Positions 24,916 through 33,337 of a stretch of 64,000 bases of DNA are shown here, piece by piece (position 1 is the stretch's first letter; each line of letters starts with the position of its first letter). The notes below the pieces were generated by a model. It was not told the origin of the DNA. It saw only the letters and a program-made list of their open reading frames with translations, and made no database searches. Origin of the DNA: Thermohalobaculum xanthum (lineage in GTDB: Bacteria; Pseudomonadota; Alphaproteobacteria; Rhodobacterales; Rhodobacteraceae); NCBI RefSeq assembly GCF_016623495.1, contig NZ_JAEHHL010000008.1:124001-188000 (forward strand). Direction: 5' to 3'. The translations under genes and the position numbers were made by a program.

Positions 24916-25718
24916 ATCGTCCCGGCGCCGGCGGGCGCCTCGGGCGCGGCGTCGATCAGCGCGATCTGTCCGCCATAGGCTCGGCGCAGGTTCTCGGCGG
25001 TGTGCACCTCGGCGACTGGCCCCTGGGCAATGACCCGCACGTTCAGGATCACCATCCAGTCGTAGTAGCGACGGACGGTCTGCAGATCGTGATGCACCAC
25101 GACCACGGTCCGGCCGCGGTCCCGCAGCCCCTGCAGCAACTTCACGATCGCGCGCTCGGTGGTCGCGTCGACCCCGGCCATCGGCTCGTCCAGCAGGTAG
25201 AGGTCGGCCTCCTGCACCAGCGCGCGCGCTAGGAACACGCGCTGCTGCTGGCCGCCGGAAAGCTGGCTGATCTGGCGGTCGGCATAGGCGGCCATGCCGA
25301 CCTGCCCGAGCGCCGCCATCGCCTGCGCGCGCGTCTCGCGCCCCGGGCGGCGCAGCCAGCCCAGATGCCCGTAGCGGCCCATCATCACCACGTCGAGCGC
25401 GGTGGTCGGGAAATCCCAGTCGACCGAGCTGCGCTGCGGCACATAGGCCACGCGCTTGCGCGCCCGGGCATAGGGCGCGCCGAACACGCGCACATGCCCC
25501 GCCGTCTTGGGCACGAGCTCGAGCACCGCCTTGATCAGCGTCGACTTGCCCGCGCCGTTGGGCCCCACGATCGCAGCCATCACGCCGGGCGGAACGTCGA
25601 GGTCGATGTCCCACAGCACCGGGCGCGCGTGATAGCTGACCGTCAGGTCCTCAACATGAAGGGCAAGGCCGGGCTCGTGCAGCCGGCCCTGGACCTCGGC
25701 GCGGGGACGGAAGAACAC
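24912..25718 (-). CDS. sitB: Mn/Zn/Fe ABC transporter ATP-binding protein
   Basis: 268 residues from a GTG at 25718. Walker A is GPNGAGKST, the Q-loop lies at VAYVPQRSSVDWDFP, the signature is LSGGQQQRV, Walker B is LYLLDEPMAGVD, and the switch His is VVHHDL. The VPQRSSVDWDFPTTALDVV segment is characteristic of the metal-transport branch (ZnuC/SitB/MntB). Gene order from the promoter is binding protein, this ATPase, permease, permease. The start is 12 bp after the binding-protein stop; a later start cannot be excluded because the first ~18 residues are not conserved. Confidence 0.9.
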   Translation of the reverse strand: MFFRPRAEVQGRLHEPGLALHVEDLTVSYHARPVLWDIDLDVPPGVMAAIVGPNGAGKSTLIKAVLELVPKTAGHVRVFGAPYARARKRVAYVPQRSSVDWDFPTTALDVVMMGRYGHLGWLRRPGRETRAQAMAALGQVGMAAYADRQISQLSGGQQQRVFLARALVQEADLYLLDEPMAGVDATTERAIVKLLQGLRDRGRTVVVVHHDLQTVRRYYDWMVILNVRVIAQGPVAEVHTAENLRRAYGGQIALIDAAPEAPAGAGTM

Positions 25719-25730
25719 CGGCCTGCCCCC

Positions 25731-26732
25731 TCAGCCCGCGACGCCCCAGCGCACCGCCCAGGCGCCAAGCGCCTCGGGCAGCGGCGCGGGAGTGCCGCCC
25801 AGCGCGCCCACGATGGCGCGGACATTGGCGTGGATCATGCCGATATAGGTGCCCTCGCCCGTGCCCGCCCCGCCCATCGCGTCGGCATAGAGCTCGGCCC
25901 CCACCGTGACCTCGTGCCCCTCGCGGCGCGCGGCCTCGATCACGGCCTCGACGGTGCGCGGGCTGATGGTCGACTCGACGAACAGCGCGGGCACCTTGCG
26001 GCTGACCACAAGGTCCACCACCGCGCGGATGTCGGCAATTCCCGCCTCGCTCTCGGTCGAGACGCCCTGGATGCCGACGACCTCGACGTCATAGGCACGG
26101 CCGAAATACTCGAAGGCGTCATGCGCCGTGACCAGCAACCGCGCCCCTTCCGGCACCGAGGCCAGGCTCTCGCGCACCCAGCCGTCCAGCGCCGTCACGG
26201 CGCGCGCGGCGTCCTCGGCCCGTGCGGCCATGTCCGCGGCGCAATCGGGTGCAAGCGGCGCCAGCGCCTCGGCGATCACACCGGGCACCCGCGACCAGAG
26301 GCTCGGGTCCATCCAGACATGGGGGTCGACGCCATAGCCCTCGCCGGTCAGGATGCGCTCGGCCTCGGGCACCGCGCGCTCGGCGACGGCGACGGTCACG
26401 ACCCGGCCCGACAGCCGGTCCAGCACCTCGCCCAGCTGCCCCTCGAGATAGAGGCCGCTGTAGAGTATCGCGTCGGCACCCGCGAGCCGGCGGACATCGC
26501 CCGCGCTGGGCTTGTAGAGATGCGGGTCTACGCCGGGCCCCATCATCACTGTCACCTCGGCGCAGCCACCGGCCACCTCGGCCGCAAGATCGCCGATCAT
26601 GCCGGTCGTGGCGACCACCTGCACGGGTTCCGCGGCGCGCGCCGGCAGCGCGGCACCCAGCGCAAGCGCCATGGCAAGCGGGGCCGCGCACAGCACGCGG
26701 GCGGTGAGGGGGGCGCGGTCTTTCGATCGCAT
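25731..26732 (-). CDS. sitA: Mn/Zn/Fe ABC transporter periplasmic binding protein
   Basis: 333 residues. The signal peptide ends at about ARAAEP (residue ~35). Cluster A-I binding-protein features are VVATTGMIGDLAAEVAG, the first metal His in GVDPHLYKPSAGDV, the second in GVDPHVWMDPSLW, the Glu in VESTISPRTVEAV and the Asp in ELYADAMGG. The His/His/Glu/Asp set is that of Mn-selective members (MntA, PsaA, SitA) rather than ZnuA with its His-rich loop. It is the first gene of the operon and faces the MntR-like gene across 136 bp. Confidence 0.9.
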   Translation of the reverse strand: MRSKDRAPLTARVLCAAPLAMALALGAALPARAAEPVQVVATTGMIGDLAAEVAGGCAEVTVMMGPGVDPHLYKPSAGDVRRLAGADAILYSGLYLEGQLGEVLDRLSGRVVTVAVAERAVPEAERILTGEGYGVDPHVWMDPSLWSRVPGVIAEALAPLAPDCAADMAARAEDAARAVTALDGWVRESLASVPEGARLLVTAHDAFEYFGRAYDVEVVGIQGVSTESEAGIADIRAVVDLVVSRKVPALFVESTISPRTVEAVIEAARREGHEVTVGAELYADAMGGAGTGEGTYIGMIHANVRAIVGALGGTPAPLPEALGAWAVRWGVAG

Positions 26733-26805
26733 GTTGGTCTCCGGGCTCCTGTTGTCTCCTTCGAGTCAGAGCTAGGCAGAGGCTCAAATTTCGTCAACGG
26801 GCTAT

Positions 26806-26829
26806 AAATTTTAGCTTGCACTAAATTTT
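26806..26829. promoter_or_regulatory. Candidate MntR operator in the sit/mntR divergent promoter
   Basis: An AT-rich imperfect inverted repeat: AAATTTTAG on the left and CTAAATTTT on the right around CTTGCA. It sits between the binding-protein start (26732) and the regulator start (26869). The base composition breaks sharply from the surrounding DNA. Metal-regulator boxes of this type repress Mn import genes. Binding by the adjacent regulator is inference. Confidence 0.45.
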
Positions 26830-26868
26830 GTCATCAGTCATTGCATTGCTTCGCGTCCGGAGGATCAC

Positions 26869-27321
26869 ATGCCCGCGAAACGTCCCAGCCCGACCGTCCT
26901 GCGCGAGGCCACGCGCCAGGCGCGCAGCTTCGAGCGCGTGCGCCAGGCCCATCAGCGCGAGGTGGCCGAGGATTACGTCGAGCTGATCGCCGACCTCATC
27001 GACGTCACCGGCGAGGCCCGCGCCGTCGACCTGGCCGAACGCCTCGGGGTCACCAACGCCACGGTGAACGCGGCCCTCAACCGCCTCGCCCGCGACGGGC
27101 TGGTGACGCGCCAGCGCTACCGCTCGATCTTTCTCACCACCGAGGGGCGAAGGCTGGCCGAGGAATCGCGCGCCCGCCACCGCATCGTGCGCGATGCGCT
27201 GATCAAGCTGGGCGTGGACAGCGAGACCGCCGAGATCGACGCCGAGGGGATCGAGCATCACATCAGCGCCCGCACCTTGGCCGCGCTGAGGGAATTCCTC
27301 GAAGGCGCCGGGACGCCCTGA
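26869..27321 (+). CDS. mntR: MntR-like DtxR-family metalloregulator
   Basis: 150 residues. The winged helix has GEARAVDLAERLGVTNATVNAALNRLARDGLVTRQRYRSIFLT (recognition helix TNATVNAALNRL). The dimerisation half holds RHRIVRDALIKLGV and DAEGIEHHISARTL, where the Glu/His residues correspond to the metal site of MntR. It lacks the C-terminal SH3-like domain of DtxR/IdeR, as MntR does. Divergent from sitABCD, it likely represses that operon when Mn(II) is plentiful. Ribosome-binding site CGGAGG lies ahead of the ATG. Confidence 0.85.
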   Translation: MPAKRPSPTVLREATRQARSFERVRQAHQREVAEDYVELIADLIDVTGEARAVDLAERLGVTNATVNAALNRLARDGLVTRQRYRSIFLTTEGRRLAEESRARHRIVRDALIKLGVDSETAEIDAEGIEHHISARTLAALREFLEGAGTP

Positions 27322-27459
27322 CACGCAAGCCCGCGCGGCATGCGCCGGATGCGGCGTTGCGCCCCGCCCGGGCACTCCTGGGCAGTGGTAGAATGACCAC
27401 GCGGGCGATCCATGGAATCATCGGCGCAGTCCGCCGCCGAAATTCGTGCCGAGGTGAAG

Positions 27460-27879
27460 ATGATTGGTCGCGTCGCAACCGCCATGGCCCTAGCCTTCCT
27501 ATCGTCACCCGCCGCCGCAACCGGCGTCGGAGCCGACGCCGGCGCCAAGCAGTATGCCGAGCACTGCGCCATCTGCCACGGCGCGGCGGCGAAGGGTGAC
27601 GGCCCGCTGGCCGAACTTCTCATCGCGCCGCCACCGGACCTCACCGGGCTCTCGGCCCGCAATGGCGGCACCTTCCCCGAGGAAAGGGTCTACCGGACCA
27701 TCGACGGCCGGGCCGACATCCGCGCGCATGGCACGCGCGCGATGCCGGCATGGGGCTCGGCCTTCCGCGCCAAGGCCGAGGAAGCCGCCGATCCCTCGAC
27801 GGGCCCGGTCAACCCCGAGAACGTGGTGACCGCGCGCATTCTCTCGCTGGTCCGCTATCTCGAGAGCATCCAGGAGTGA
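27460..27879 (+). CDS. Periplasmic mono-heme cytochrome c
   Basis: 139 residues from the ATG at 27460, after GAGGTGAAG; an upstream ATG would put 16 polar residues before the signal peptide. Signal MIGRVATAMALAFLSSPAAATG. The heme motif is HCAICHG and the Met ligand is probably in GTRAMPAWGSAF. A small class I cytochrome that carries electrons in the periplasm. Nothing adjacent fixes its partner. Confidence 0.8.
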   Translation: MIGRVATAMALAFLSSPAAATGVGADAGAKQYAEHCAICHGAAAKGDGPLAELLIAPPPDLTGLSARNGGTFPEERVYRTIDGRADIRAHGTRAMPAWGSAFRAKAEEAADPSTGPVNPENVVTARILSLVRYLESIQE

Positions 27880-28014
27880 CACCCCGCCCAGCGTGGCACG
27901 CAATCGTGATGCGCGGCGGCGTGGCGCCCGGCTAATCTCGCGCCCCGGCCACGCGGCCCCGGACACACTGGGATCCGCCGGCACCGGCCGATCAACGCCC
28001 GCCACGGTATCGAG

Positions 28015-28542
28015 ATGGACCGCCCGCCAGACCCCCGGCCAGAATTCCGGAGATCCACCCGCAAGCCCGGCGCCCCCCGGATCAGCTTCACCCGGCTGAC
28101 CGGGATCGCGCTGGACGAGATTGTGACCCACATGTCCGACCCGCGGCTGGCCGCGCACATGCCGCTCCTGACCGGCCCCTGGGACCGCGACGCCGCCGCC
28201 AGCTTCGTCGCCGCCAAGGAGGCATGCTGGCGCCGCGACGGCCTTGGCCACTGGGCGATCCTTGCCGACGGCCGTTATGTCGGCTGGGGCGGCTTCCAGA
28301 GGGAGGGCGCCGACTGGGATTACGGCCTCGTGCTCAGGCCCGAGGCCTTCGGGCTCGGCGCGCCCATCACGCGCAAGGCGCTTGCCTTCGCCAGGGCCGA
28401 CGCGCGCATCCCGCATGTTACGTTCCTGCTGCCCCCCTCGCGTCGCAAGCTCGGCGCGCTGGGGCGCCTCGGCGCCCAGCTGGTGGGCGAGGTCGATTAC
28501 GACGGCGCCCGGTTCAGGAAATTCCGGCTCGAGACGGCCTGA
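28015..28542 (+). CDS. GNAT-family acetyltransferase
   Basis: 175 residues. SFTRLTGIALDEIVTHMSDPRLAAHMP and WAILADGRYVGWGGFQREGADWDYGLVL look like the RimJ/RimL-type GNAT strands, and GLGAPITRKALAFARAD is the region that binds acetyl-CoA (the usual Q/RxxGxG/A loop is only partly kept). The start is uncertain because no clear ribosome-binding site is visible. Substrate unknown. Confidence 0.65.
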   Translation: MDRPPDPRPEFRRSTRKPGAPRISFTRLTGIALDEIVTHMSDPRLAAHMPLLTGPWDRDAAASFVAAKEACWRRDGLGHWAILADGRYVGWGGFQREGADWDYGLVLRPEAFGLGAPITRKALAFARADARIPHVTFLLPPSRRKLGALGRLGAQLVGEVDYDGARFRKFRLETA

Positions 28543-28619
28543 TCGCCGCTCCGGCAAACACCGCGTTGTCCGCCTCGGGCCCGCGATGCTAGAGTGCCGC
28601 GCGATCCGGACGCAGAACC

Positions 28620-29585
28620 ATGGGACCGGCAAACCGCATGTTCAGCAAAGTCACCACCGCAGGGCTTGCCCTGCTTCTCGCCATGCTCGCCCCGCGCGAG
28701 GCCGCCAGCGCGCCCCAGGAGGGCGAGGACATCATCGGCGAGACCGGGTATTACGTCACGCGCTACGAGGACACGATCCCGCAGCTCGCGCGGCGCTTCG
28801 ACCTCGGTTTCGTCGAGCTGATGGCTGCCAATCCCGGTGTCGACCCGTGGCTGCCGGGCGCGGGCCGCCAGCTCCTGCTGCCGCTCAGGCGCATCCTGCC
28901 GGACGTGCCGCGCAAGGGGATCGTCATCAACCTCGCCGAACTGCGCCTCTATTACTTCCGGCGCGACGGCAGCGTGGTCACCCATCCCGTGGGTATCGGG
29001 CGCGATTACTGGCAGACCCCCGAGATCAGGTCCACCATCTCGCTCAAGCGCAAGGATCCGACCTGGACCCCGCCTGCCTCGATCCGCGCCGAGCGCCCCA
29101 ACCTGCCCGCCCAGATCGGGCCGGGCCCGGATAACCCGCTGGGCGACTACGCGATGAACATCAACTACGGCGCCTATGTCATCCACGGCACGAACAAGCC
29201 GCTGGGCGTCGGCCGCCGCGTCAGCCACGGCTGCATCCGACTCTATCCCGAGGACATCGAGGCATTGTTCGCCGAGGTGCCGACCGGCACCCCGGTCCAT
29301 ATCATCGATCACGAGATCAAGCTCGGCTGGTCGGGCGGCGCGCTCTATCTCGAGGCGCATCCCGGCCAGAAGCAGGCCGACGCGATCGAGGCCGGCGAGA
29401 CCCCCGACTACCATGTCGACATTCCGGGGCTGATGATCCGGCTGCTCGAGATCCCCGGCGCGAGCGACCTGCAACTCGACTGGACGCTGATCGAGGCCAC
29501 GCTGCAGGAACGCCGCGGCGTTCCCGTGCGCATCTCGCTGGCCCCGGTGGGCGGGGACGTGATGCCCCTGCCCCCGCTCGATTAG
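28620..29585 (+). CDS. L,D-transpeptidase (ErfK/YbiS type) with LysM-like N-domain
   Basis: 321 residues (an ATG six codons in is an alternative start). After the signal peptide, YYVTRYEDTIPQLARRFDLGFVELMAANPGVDPWLP is LysM-like (split into strand-helix-helix), then the YkuD domain from ~95: GIVINLAELRLYYF, IHGTNKPLGVG and the catalytic SHGCIRLYPEDI with Cys. Such enzymes make 3-3 crosslinks or attach lipoproteins to meso-diaminopimelate in the periplasm. Its stop is 1 bp from that of a convergent Lpp-like gene, a probable substrate. Confidence 0.88.
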   Translation: MGPANRMFSKVTTAGLALLLAMLAPREAASAPQEGEDIIGETGYYVTRYEDTIPQLARRFDLGFVELMAANPGVDPWLPGAGRQLLLPLRRILPDVPRKGIVINLAELRLYYFRRDGSVVTHPVGIGRDYWQTPEIRSTISLKRKDPTWTPPASIRAERPNLPAQIGPGPDNPLGDYAMNINYGAYVIHGTNKPLGVGRRVSHGCIRLYPEDIEALFAEVPTGTPVHIIDHEIKLGWSGGALYLEAHPGQKQADAIEAGETPDYHVDIPGLMIRLLEIPGASDLQLDWTLIEATLQERRGVPVRISLAPVGGDVMPLPPLD

Positions 29586-29586
29586 A

Positions 29587-29811
29587 TTACTTGCGCAGCG
29601 ACTCGCGATAGATCCGGTCGGCACGCTCCTGGGCCGCAAGCGCGGCAGCCTCGGCCGAGGCCGCGCGCTGCTTCGCCTCGGCGGCGTCGGCCTGCGCCTG
29701 CGCCACATCGGCCCTCAGGGCATCCACGTCGGATTTCGAGGCGCAGGCGCTCAGCAGGGCCAGCGCGGCGACGGCCGCGACACGCGGCATCGTATGCCTG
29801 AAGGTTCGCAT
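29587..29811 (-). CDS. Lpp-like alanine-rich coiled-coil lipoprotein ending in lysine
   Basis: 74 residues from the ATG at 29811 (GGGAG upstream). Lipobox LLSAC with Cys at ~23. The mature ~50 residues are one heptad-type helix, VDALRADVAQAQADAAEA then KQRAASAEAAALAAQERA, and the chain ends DRIYRESLRK. Size, alanine-rich coiled coil and C-terminal basic-Lys end match Braun lipoprotein, whose last Lys is linked to peptidoglycan by YkuD enzymes. An L,D-transpeptidase lies on each side. Covalent attachment is inferred. Confidence 0.75.
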   Translation of the reverse strand: MRTFRHTMPRVAAVAALALLSACASKSDVDALRADVAQAQADAAEAKQRAASAEAAALAAQERADRIYRESLRK

Positions 29812-29940
29812 TCGGTGATCTCCCAGAATTGGCTGCCTCGGCGTGGCCGCGGCGCAGCGAAATATCTGCCCGGGGCCGGGGGGATCATACGACAATCGGC
29901 ATGCCAGTTGAAGCGCCAGCCCCGGCGGCGCGGCAGCGCG

Positions 29941-30462
29941 TCACGGTCGGATCTCGATCGGCGTGCCGTCGTCCACCATCGCCCAGATCTCGTCCATCTC
30001 GGTATTGGTCACGGCGATGCAGCCCTCGGTCCAGTCGAATCGGGCGTGGTCCGCGCCAATCCAGCCCCGCCCGTTGGGCAGGCCGTGGATCATGATGTCG
30101 CCGCCCGGATCGACCCCCATCGCGCGCGCGCGCTCGCGATCCTCGGGGCCGGGATACGAGACGTGGATCGAGCGGTAGAAGCTGCTGTTGGGGTTGCGCC
30201 GGTCCAGCAGGTAATGACCCTCGGGTGTGCGCCCGTCGCCGCTTTGCCGCTTGGGCCCCTCGGGAGCGAAGCCCAGCGCGACGGGGTAAACCCGCAGCGT
30301 CTGCGACCCGGCCAGCAGGTGCAACTCGCGCTCGCCCTTCAGCACCACCACCCGGTCGGCCTTGTCCGGCAGCGGCGCGGGCGCGACGTCGGGCTGCGGC
30401 TTCTCGCAGCCGACCAGCAGCACCAACGCCGCGAGCCCCGCCAGAACTCTTGCCTTCGACAT
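29941..30462 (-). CDS. Lipoprotein L,D-transpeptidase (YkuD family)
   Basis: 173 residues. Signal with lipobox LLVGC (Cys ~19). The YkuD domain follows directly: RVVVLKGERELHLLAG, GRTPEGHYLLDRRNPNSSFYRSI in two parts, IMIHGLPNGRGWIG and the catalytic WTEGCIAVTNTEMDEI. Compact single-domain form, probably anchored to a membrane. Likely role in peptidoglycan crosslinking or protein attachment, like the larger enzyme at 28620. Confidence 0.88.
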   Translation of the reverse strand: MSKARVLAGLAALVLLVGCEKPQPDVAPAPLPDKADRVVVLKGERELHLLAGSQTLRVYPVALGFAPEGPKRQSGDGRTPEGHYLLDRRNPNSSFYRSIHVSYPGPEDRERARAMGVDPGGDIMIHGLPNGRGWIGADHARFDWTEGCIAVTNTEMDEIWAMVDDGTPIEIRP

Positions 30463-30592
30463 TCGCCGTCTTCCGCTCGAAACCTTGCCTCGGCGGCCAG
30501 TCTACCCGCTCCCAACGCGCGGCCCAAGCCGAGACGCGCGCGCATCGGCAGGCGATACGGATTTCTACATTAAATCATACGCTTGATGTGGA

Positions 30593-30606
30593 TTTCACGC
30601 GTGAAA
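30593..30606. promoter_or_regulatory. Perfect 14-bp palindrome, possible operator
   Basis: TTTCACGCGTGAAA lies 131 bp upstream of the lipoprotein L,D-transpeptidase start and 33 bp past the stop of the cytochrome c gene. A second imperfect dyad (ACATTAA/TTGATGT) is just to its left at about 30567-30589. The shape suits a LacI- or GntR-like dimer; no regulator gene is adjacent. Confidence 0.3.
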
Positions 30607-30638
30607 ACGGTGCCATTCTCGCGCGCAGGGGGCCTGCG

Positions 30639-30977
30639 TCACTCCGGCAAGGTCACCTCGAACTTGATCGACGCATACCAGGCCGCAAGATCCGCGATAT
30701 CCTCGTCGCTCAGGTCTTTGGCGATCACCGACATGATCTCGTGCTCGCGCTTGCCCGACCGGAAGGCCTTGAGCTGGGTCTCGAGATAGACCGAAGTCTC
30801 GCCCGCGATATGCGGCGCGATCGGGATCCTGGCGACGCCGTCGATCCCGTGGCAGACGGCGCATTGCTTCGCCTTGACCTTGCCCGCGGCGGCATCGGCC
30901 GCGTCGGCAGGCTTGGCAAGGCAGACGGCGCCGAGCACGGCGAGGCTGGCCGCAAGGCCGCGGAAGAAAGGGATCAT
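30639..30977 (-). CDS. Cytochrome c, probable electron acceptor of the sugar dehydrogenase
   Basis: 112 residues from the ATG at 30977 behind GGAG. Signal peptide FFRGLAASLAVLGAVCLAKPADA. Heme motif QCAVCHGIDG, then IPIAPHIAGETSVYLETQL and the Met ligand region HEIMSVIAKDLSDEDI, the class I c-type/c4-like pattern. It follows the PQQ-type dehydrogenase by 96 bp on the same strand, the usual pairing in which the cytochrome takes electrons from PQQH2. Confidence 0.85.
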   Translation of the reverse strand: MIPFFRGLAASLAVLGAVCLAKPADAADAAAGKVKAKQCAVCHGIDGVARIPIAPHIAGETSVYLETQLKAFRSGKREHEIMSVIAKDLSDEDIADLAAWYASIKFEVTLPE

Positions 30978-31028
30978 GGGGTCTCCGGGTCCGGGAAATG
31001 GCGAGGGCACCGCGCGCCCCCGCCCCGT

Positions 31029-31048
31029 CCCTCCCCGGTAGGGGAGGG
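31029..31048 (-). terminator. Intercistronic hairpin after the sugar dehydrogenase
   Basis: A perfect 8-bp inverted repeat, CCCTCCCC/GGGGAGGG around GGTA, lies 26 bp past the dehydrogenase stop and 52 bp before the cytochrome start. No U-tract. It probably stabilises or attenuates the transcript between the two genes. Confidence 0.45.
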
Positions 31049-31073
31049 AAATCTGCATGCAGTTCGCCGCGCC

Positions 31074-32318
31074 TCAGCCGCCCGTGTACGAGATGCGGTA
31101 GAGCGCACCCGCCAGGTCGTCCGAGACGATGATCGAGCCGTCAGGCAGCTGCGCCACGTCGACCGGCCGACCCAGGTACTCACCATCTCCGGTCAGCCAG
31201 CCCTCGGCGAAGGGCTCCATCGTGGCCGAGCCGTCCTCGCCGATGAAGGTCACCATGACCCGCGCGCCGACCGGATCGGTGCGGTTCCACGACCCGTGCT
31301 GGGCCGAGAAGATGGCGTTCTTGTATTTCGACGGAAACTGCTTGCCGGTGTAGAACATCATGCCCAGGTCGGCGGCGTGGGCGACGGTTTCGACCGCCGG
31401 CATCACGACGTCCACGGGAACCTCCTGGCCCTCGTACTCCTTGGTCCGGACCGAGCCGCCGCCATACCACGGGTGTCCGAAATGCTGCCCGGCCGCGGTC
31501 TGGTGGTTCAGCTCGCCCGGCGGGATGTCGTCGCCCATGCCGTCGACCTGGTTGTCGGTCCACCACAGCTCGCCGGTCTCGGGGTGGAAGTCCTGCCCGA
31601 CCGAGTTGCGCACGCCATAGGTATAGACCTCGCGGCCGGTGCCGTCGGTGTTCATGCGGATGATCCCGCCGATGCCGACCTCGCGGTAGAGGTCGAGCTT
31701 TTCAGGCGGGGCCACGTTGAAGGGCTGGCCGAGCGAGATGTAGAGCTTGCCGTCGGGGCCCACGTCACAGACCCGCGCGGTGTGGTTGTAGCTCGCCTCG
31801 TCCGGCGGGATCAGGTTGCCCTCGGCCACGACGTTGAACGCGGCGACGTCGGGGCTCTCGTAGAAGAACTCTGCCGCTGGAAAGACGAGCACGCGGTTCT
31901 GCTCGGCGATGTAGAGGAACCCGTCCCTCGAGAAGCAGGGCCCGTTCGGGATGGTGAAGTCGAGCGAGGGGGCGAAGTCCTTCACCTCGTCCGCCACGCG
32001 GTCCTTGTCGCGGTCGGTCACGGCCCAGACCTTGGTCTTGCGGGTACCGACGAAGGTCACGATGCCTTGCGGCCCCACCGCGATGTGCCGCGCGTCCGGC
32101 ACCAGCGCGTAGAGCGAGATCTCGAAGCCGGCGGGCAGCTTGATCGCCTTCAGGGTCTCGCGGATCTGGTCGGCGCGATCGCCGCCCTGATCGACGTATG
32201 TGAACTCGGTAACGCCGGTGGACTTGAACTGGCCCAGCTTTTCGAGGTTCGACTGAGCCGCGGCCGTCCCGGCGGCAAGCGCCATCATGGCCGTCGCCCC
32301 AAGCAACGATTTGAGCAT
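31074..32318 (-). CDS. PQQ-dependent aldose sugar dehydrogenase (GSDH/sorbosone dehydrogenase type)
   Basis: 414 residues from the ATG at 32318 with GGGGAGGAG upstream. Signal peptide to about AAAQ. Beta-propeller features are ISLYALVPDARHIAVGP, HTARVCDVGPDGKLYISLGQPFN in two strands, EVYTYGVRNSVGQDFHPETGE, WWTDNQVDGMGDDIPPGELN and FSAQHGSWNRTDPVGARV. These are the soluble glucose/sorbosone dehydrogenase signatures with Arg/His positions that hold PQQ. It oxidises sugars in the periplasm and passes electrons to the cytochrome downstream. Exact sugar unknown. Confidence 0.85.
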   Translation of the reverse strand: MLKSLLGATAMMALAAGTAAAQSNLEKLGQFKSTGVTEFTYVDQGGDRADQIRETLKAIKLPAGFEISLYALVPDARHIAVGPQGIVTFVGTRKTKVWAVTDRDKDRVADEVKDFAPSLDFTIPNGPCFSRDGFLYIAEQNRVLVFPAAEFFYESPDVAAFNVVAEGNLIPPDEASYNHTARVCDVGPDGKLYISLGQPFNVAPPEKLDLYREVGIGGIIRMNTDGTGREVYTYGVRNSVGQDFHPETGELWWTDNQVDGMGDDIPPGELNHQTAAGQHFGHPWYGGGSVRTKEYEGQEVPVDVVMPAVETVAHAADLGMMFYTGKQFPSKYKNAIFSAQHGSWNRTDPVGARVMVTFIGEDGSATMEPFAEGWLTGDGEYLGRPVDVAQLPDGSIIVSDDLAGALYRISYTGG

Positions 32319-32515
32319 TATTCTCCTCCCCATGGTCGCGGGCGGTTCATTCTTCGCCCGTCCTGCGACACTAGAACCGAGAATCGGCGGTCAGTAAAGC
32401 AGACCAATTGCGACAATCTCTCGCCGAGCACCCGGACGCCGTCTCGCACGCGCCAAAGGCCGAAGAACGCGGCCCGGACAAGCGACCGGGGAGAGCGCAG
32501 AAGGCCGGCAGGACA

Positions 32516-33121
32516 TCAAGAGGCGAACTTGTCCTCGTCGAGCTGAAGCATCGGGCGGCCCCCGCGCGTGATCGAGCTTCCAAGGCCGTCCTCGATCACC
32601 GTCGCCCCGCGCTCGCGCGTAATGGTAAGATCGTCGATCGACGGGGCGTCGTTGCCCGGCAGATCGAGCGGCAGCAGGATGCGGTCGATGACATGCACGA
32701 TGCTGTTCGTTGCCGCGATGTCCGTCGCAACCAGCGAGGGGTCCGCGATATCGGGCTCCAGATCCACGAGCACGGGCAGATCGGTCGAGATCACCTCGCC
32801 CGCCAGGGTGTCGATCTCCTCGAGATCCGAAACCGCGATCGCGTCCTTGGCACCTGTCGACACCTGGTAGAGCAGGACCTGCTCGAGTACAGCCGCATCG
32901 ACATTGGCAAGCAGGTAGTCGCGCGATCCGGTCTCGTCATCGCCCACATCGCCAAGGTCCTGGGCCAGCTGGACGAATGCCGCATCCGTCGGCGCAAAGA
33001 CCGTGAAATCGCCCGATAGGTCGTCGAGGTCGTCGTCCAGTTCGAACGCTGCAAGGGCCTGACCGAGAAGCTCGAAATCGGCCGAGCCCTCGACAATTCC
33101 AGTGATCGTCTCCGCGGGCAT
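32516..33121 (-). CDS. Fasciclin (FAS1)-domain protein
   Basis: 201 residues; ribosome-binding site GGGAGGT before the ATG. One FAS1 domain at ~5-150: FTVFAPTDAAFVQLAQDLG, LLANVDAAVLEQVLLYQV and the C-terminal H-box SIVHVIDRILLPLDLP. No signal peptide is visible, which is odd because FAS1 proteins are normally exported. A C-terminal ~50-residue tail (SIDDLTITRERGATVIEDG) is outside the domain. Acidic. Could be released by another route, or the true start may be elsewhere; no longer frame offers a signal. Confidence 0.8.
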   Translation of the reverse strand: MPAETITGIVEGSADFELLGQALAAFELDDDLDDLSGDFTVFAPTDAAFVQLAQDLGDVGDDETGSRDYLLANVDAAVLEQVLLYQVSTGAKDAIAVSDLEEIDTLAGEVISTDLPVLVDLEPDIADPSLVATDIAATNSIVHVIDRILLPLDLPGNDAPSIDDLTITRERGATVIEDGLGSSITRGGRPMLQLDEDKFAS

Positions 33122-33337
33122 GTGCTGCTACCTCCCGCGTTCGCCGGAGGTCCGCTCCGGCCTTGTGTGCGGCGCTAGGCGGCGCCGCGGGAAGTCACGA
33201 AAAATCCGAGGATTCCGTTAAGTCATTTCACCCTGCAGCTGCGCATCCCGAAATGCGGAATGGGATCGACGCATCTCGAGACGAGTAAACGCTGGTCCGC
33301 CAGGCCACGAAGTGAGCGGCGAGAAAAGCCTCGTTCT

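Noticed and set aside
30225-32546. Plus-strand frame of 773 codons
   Set aside because: Antisense to the cytochrome c and PQQ dehydrogenase genes, no domain or signal.
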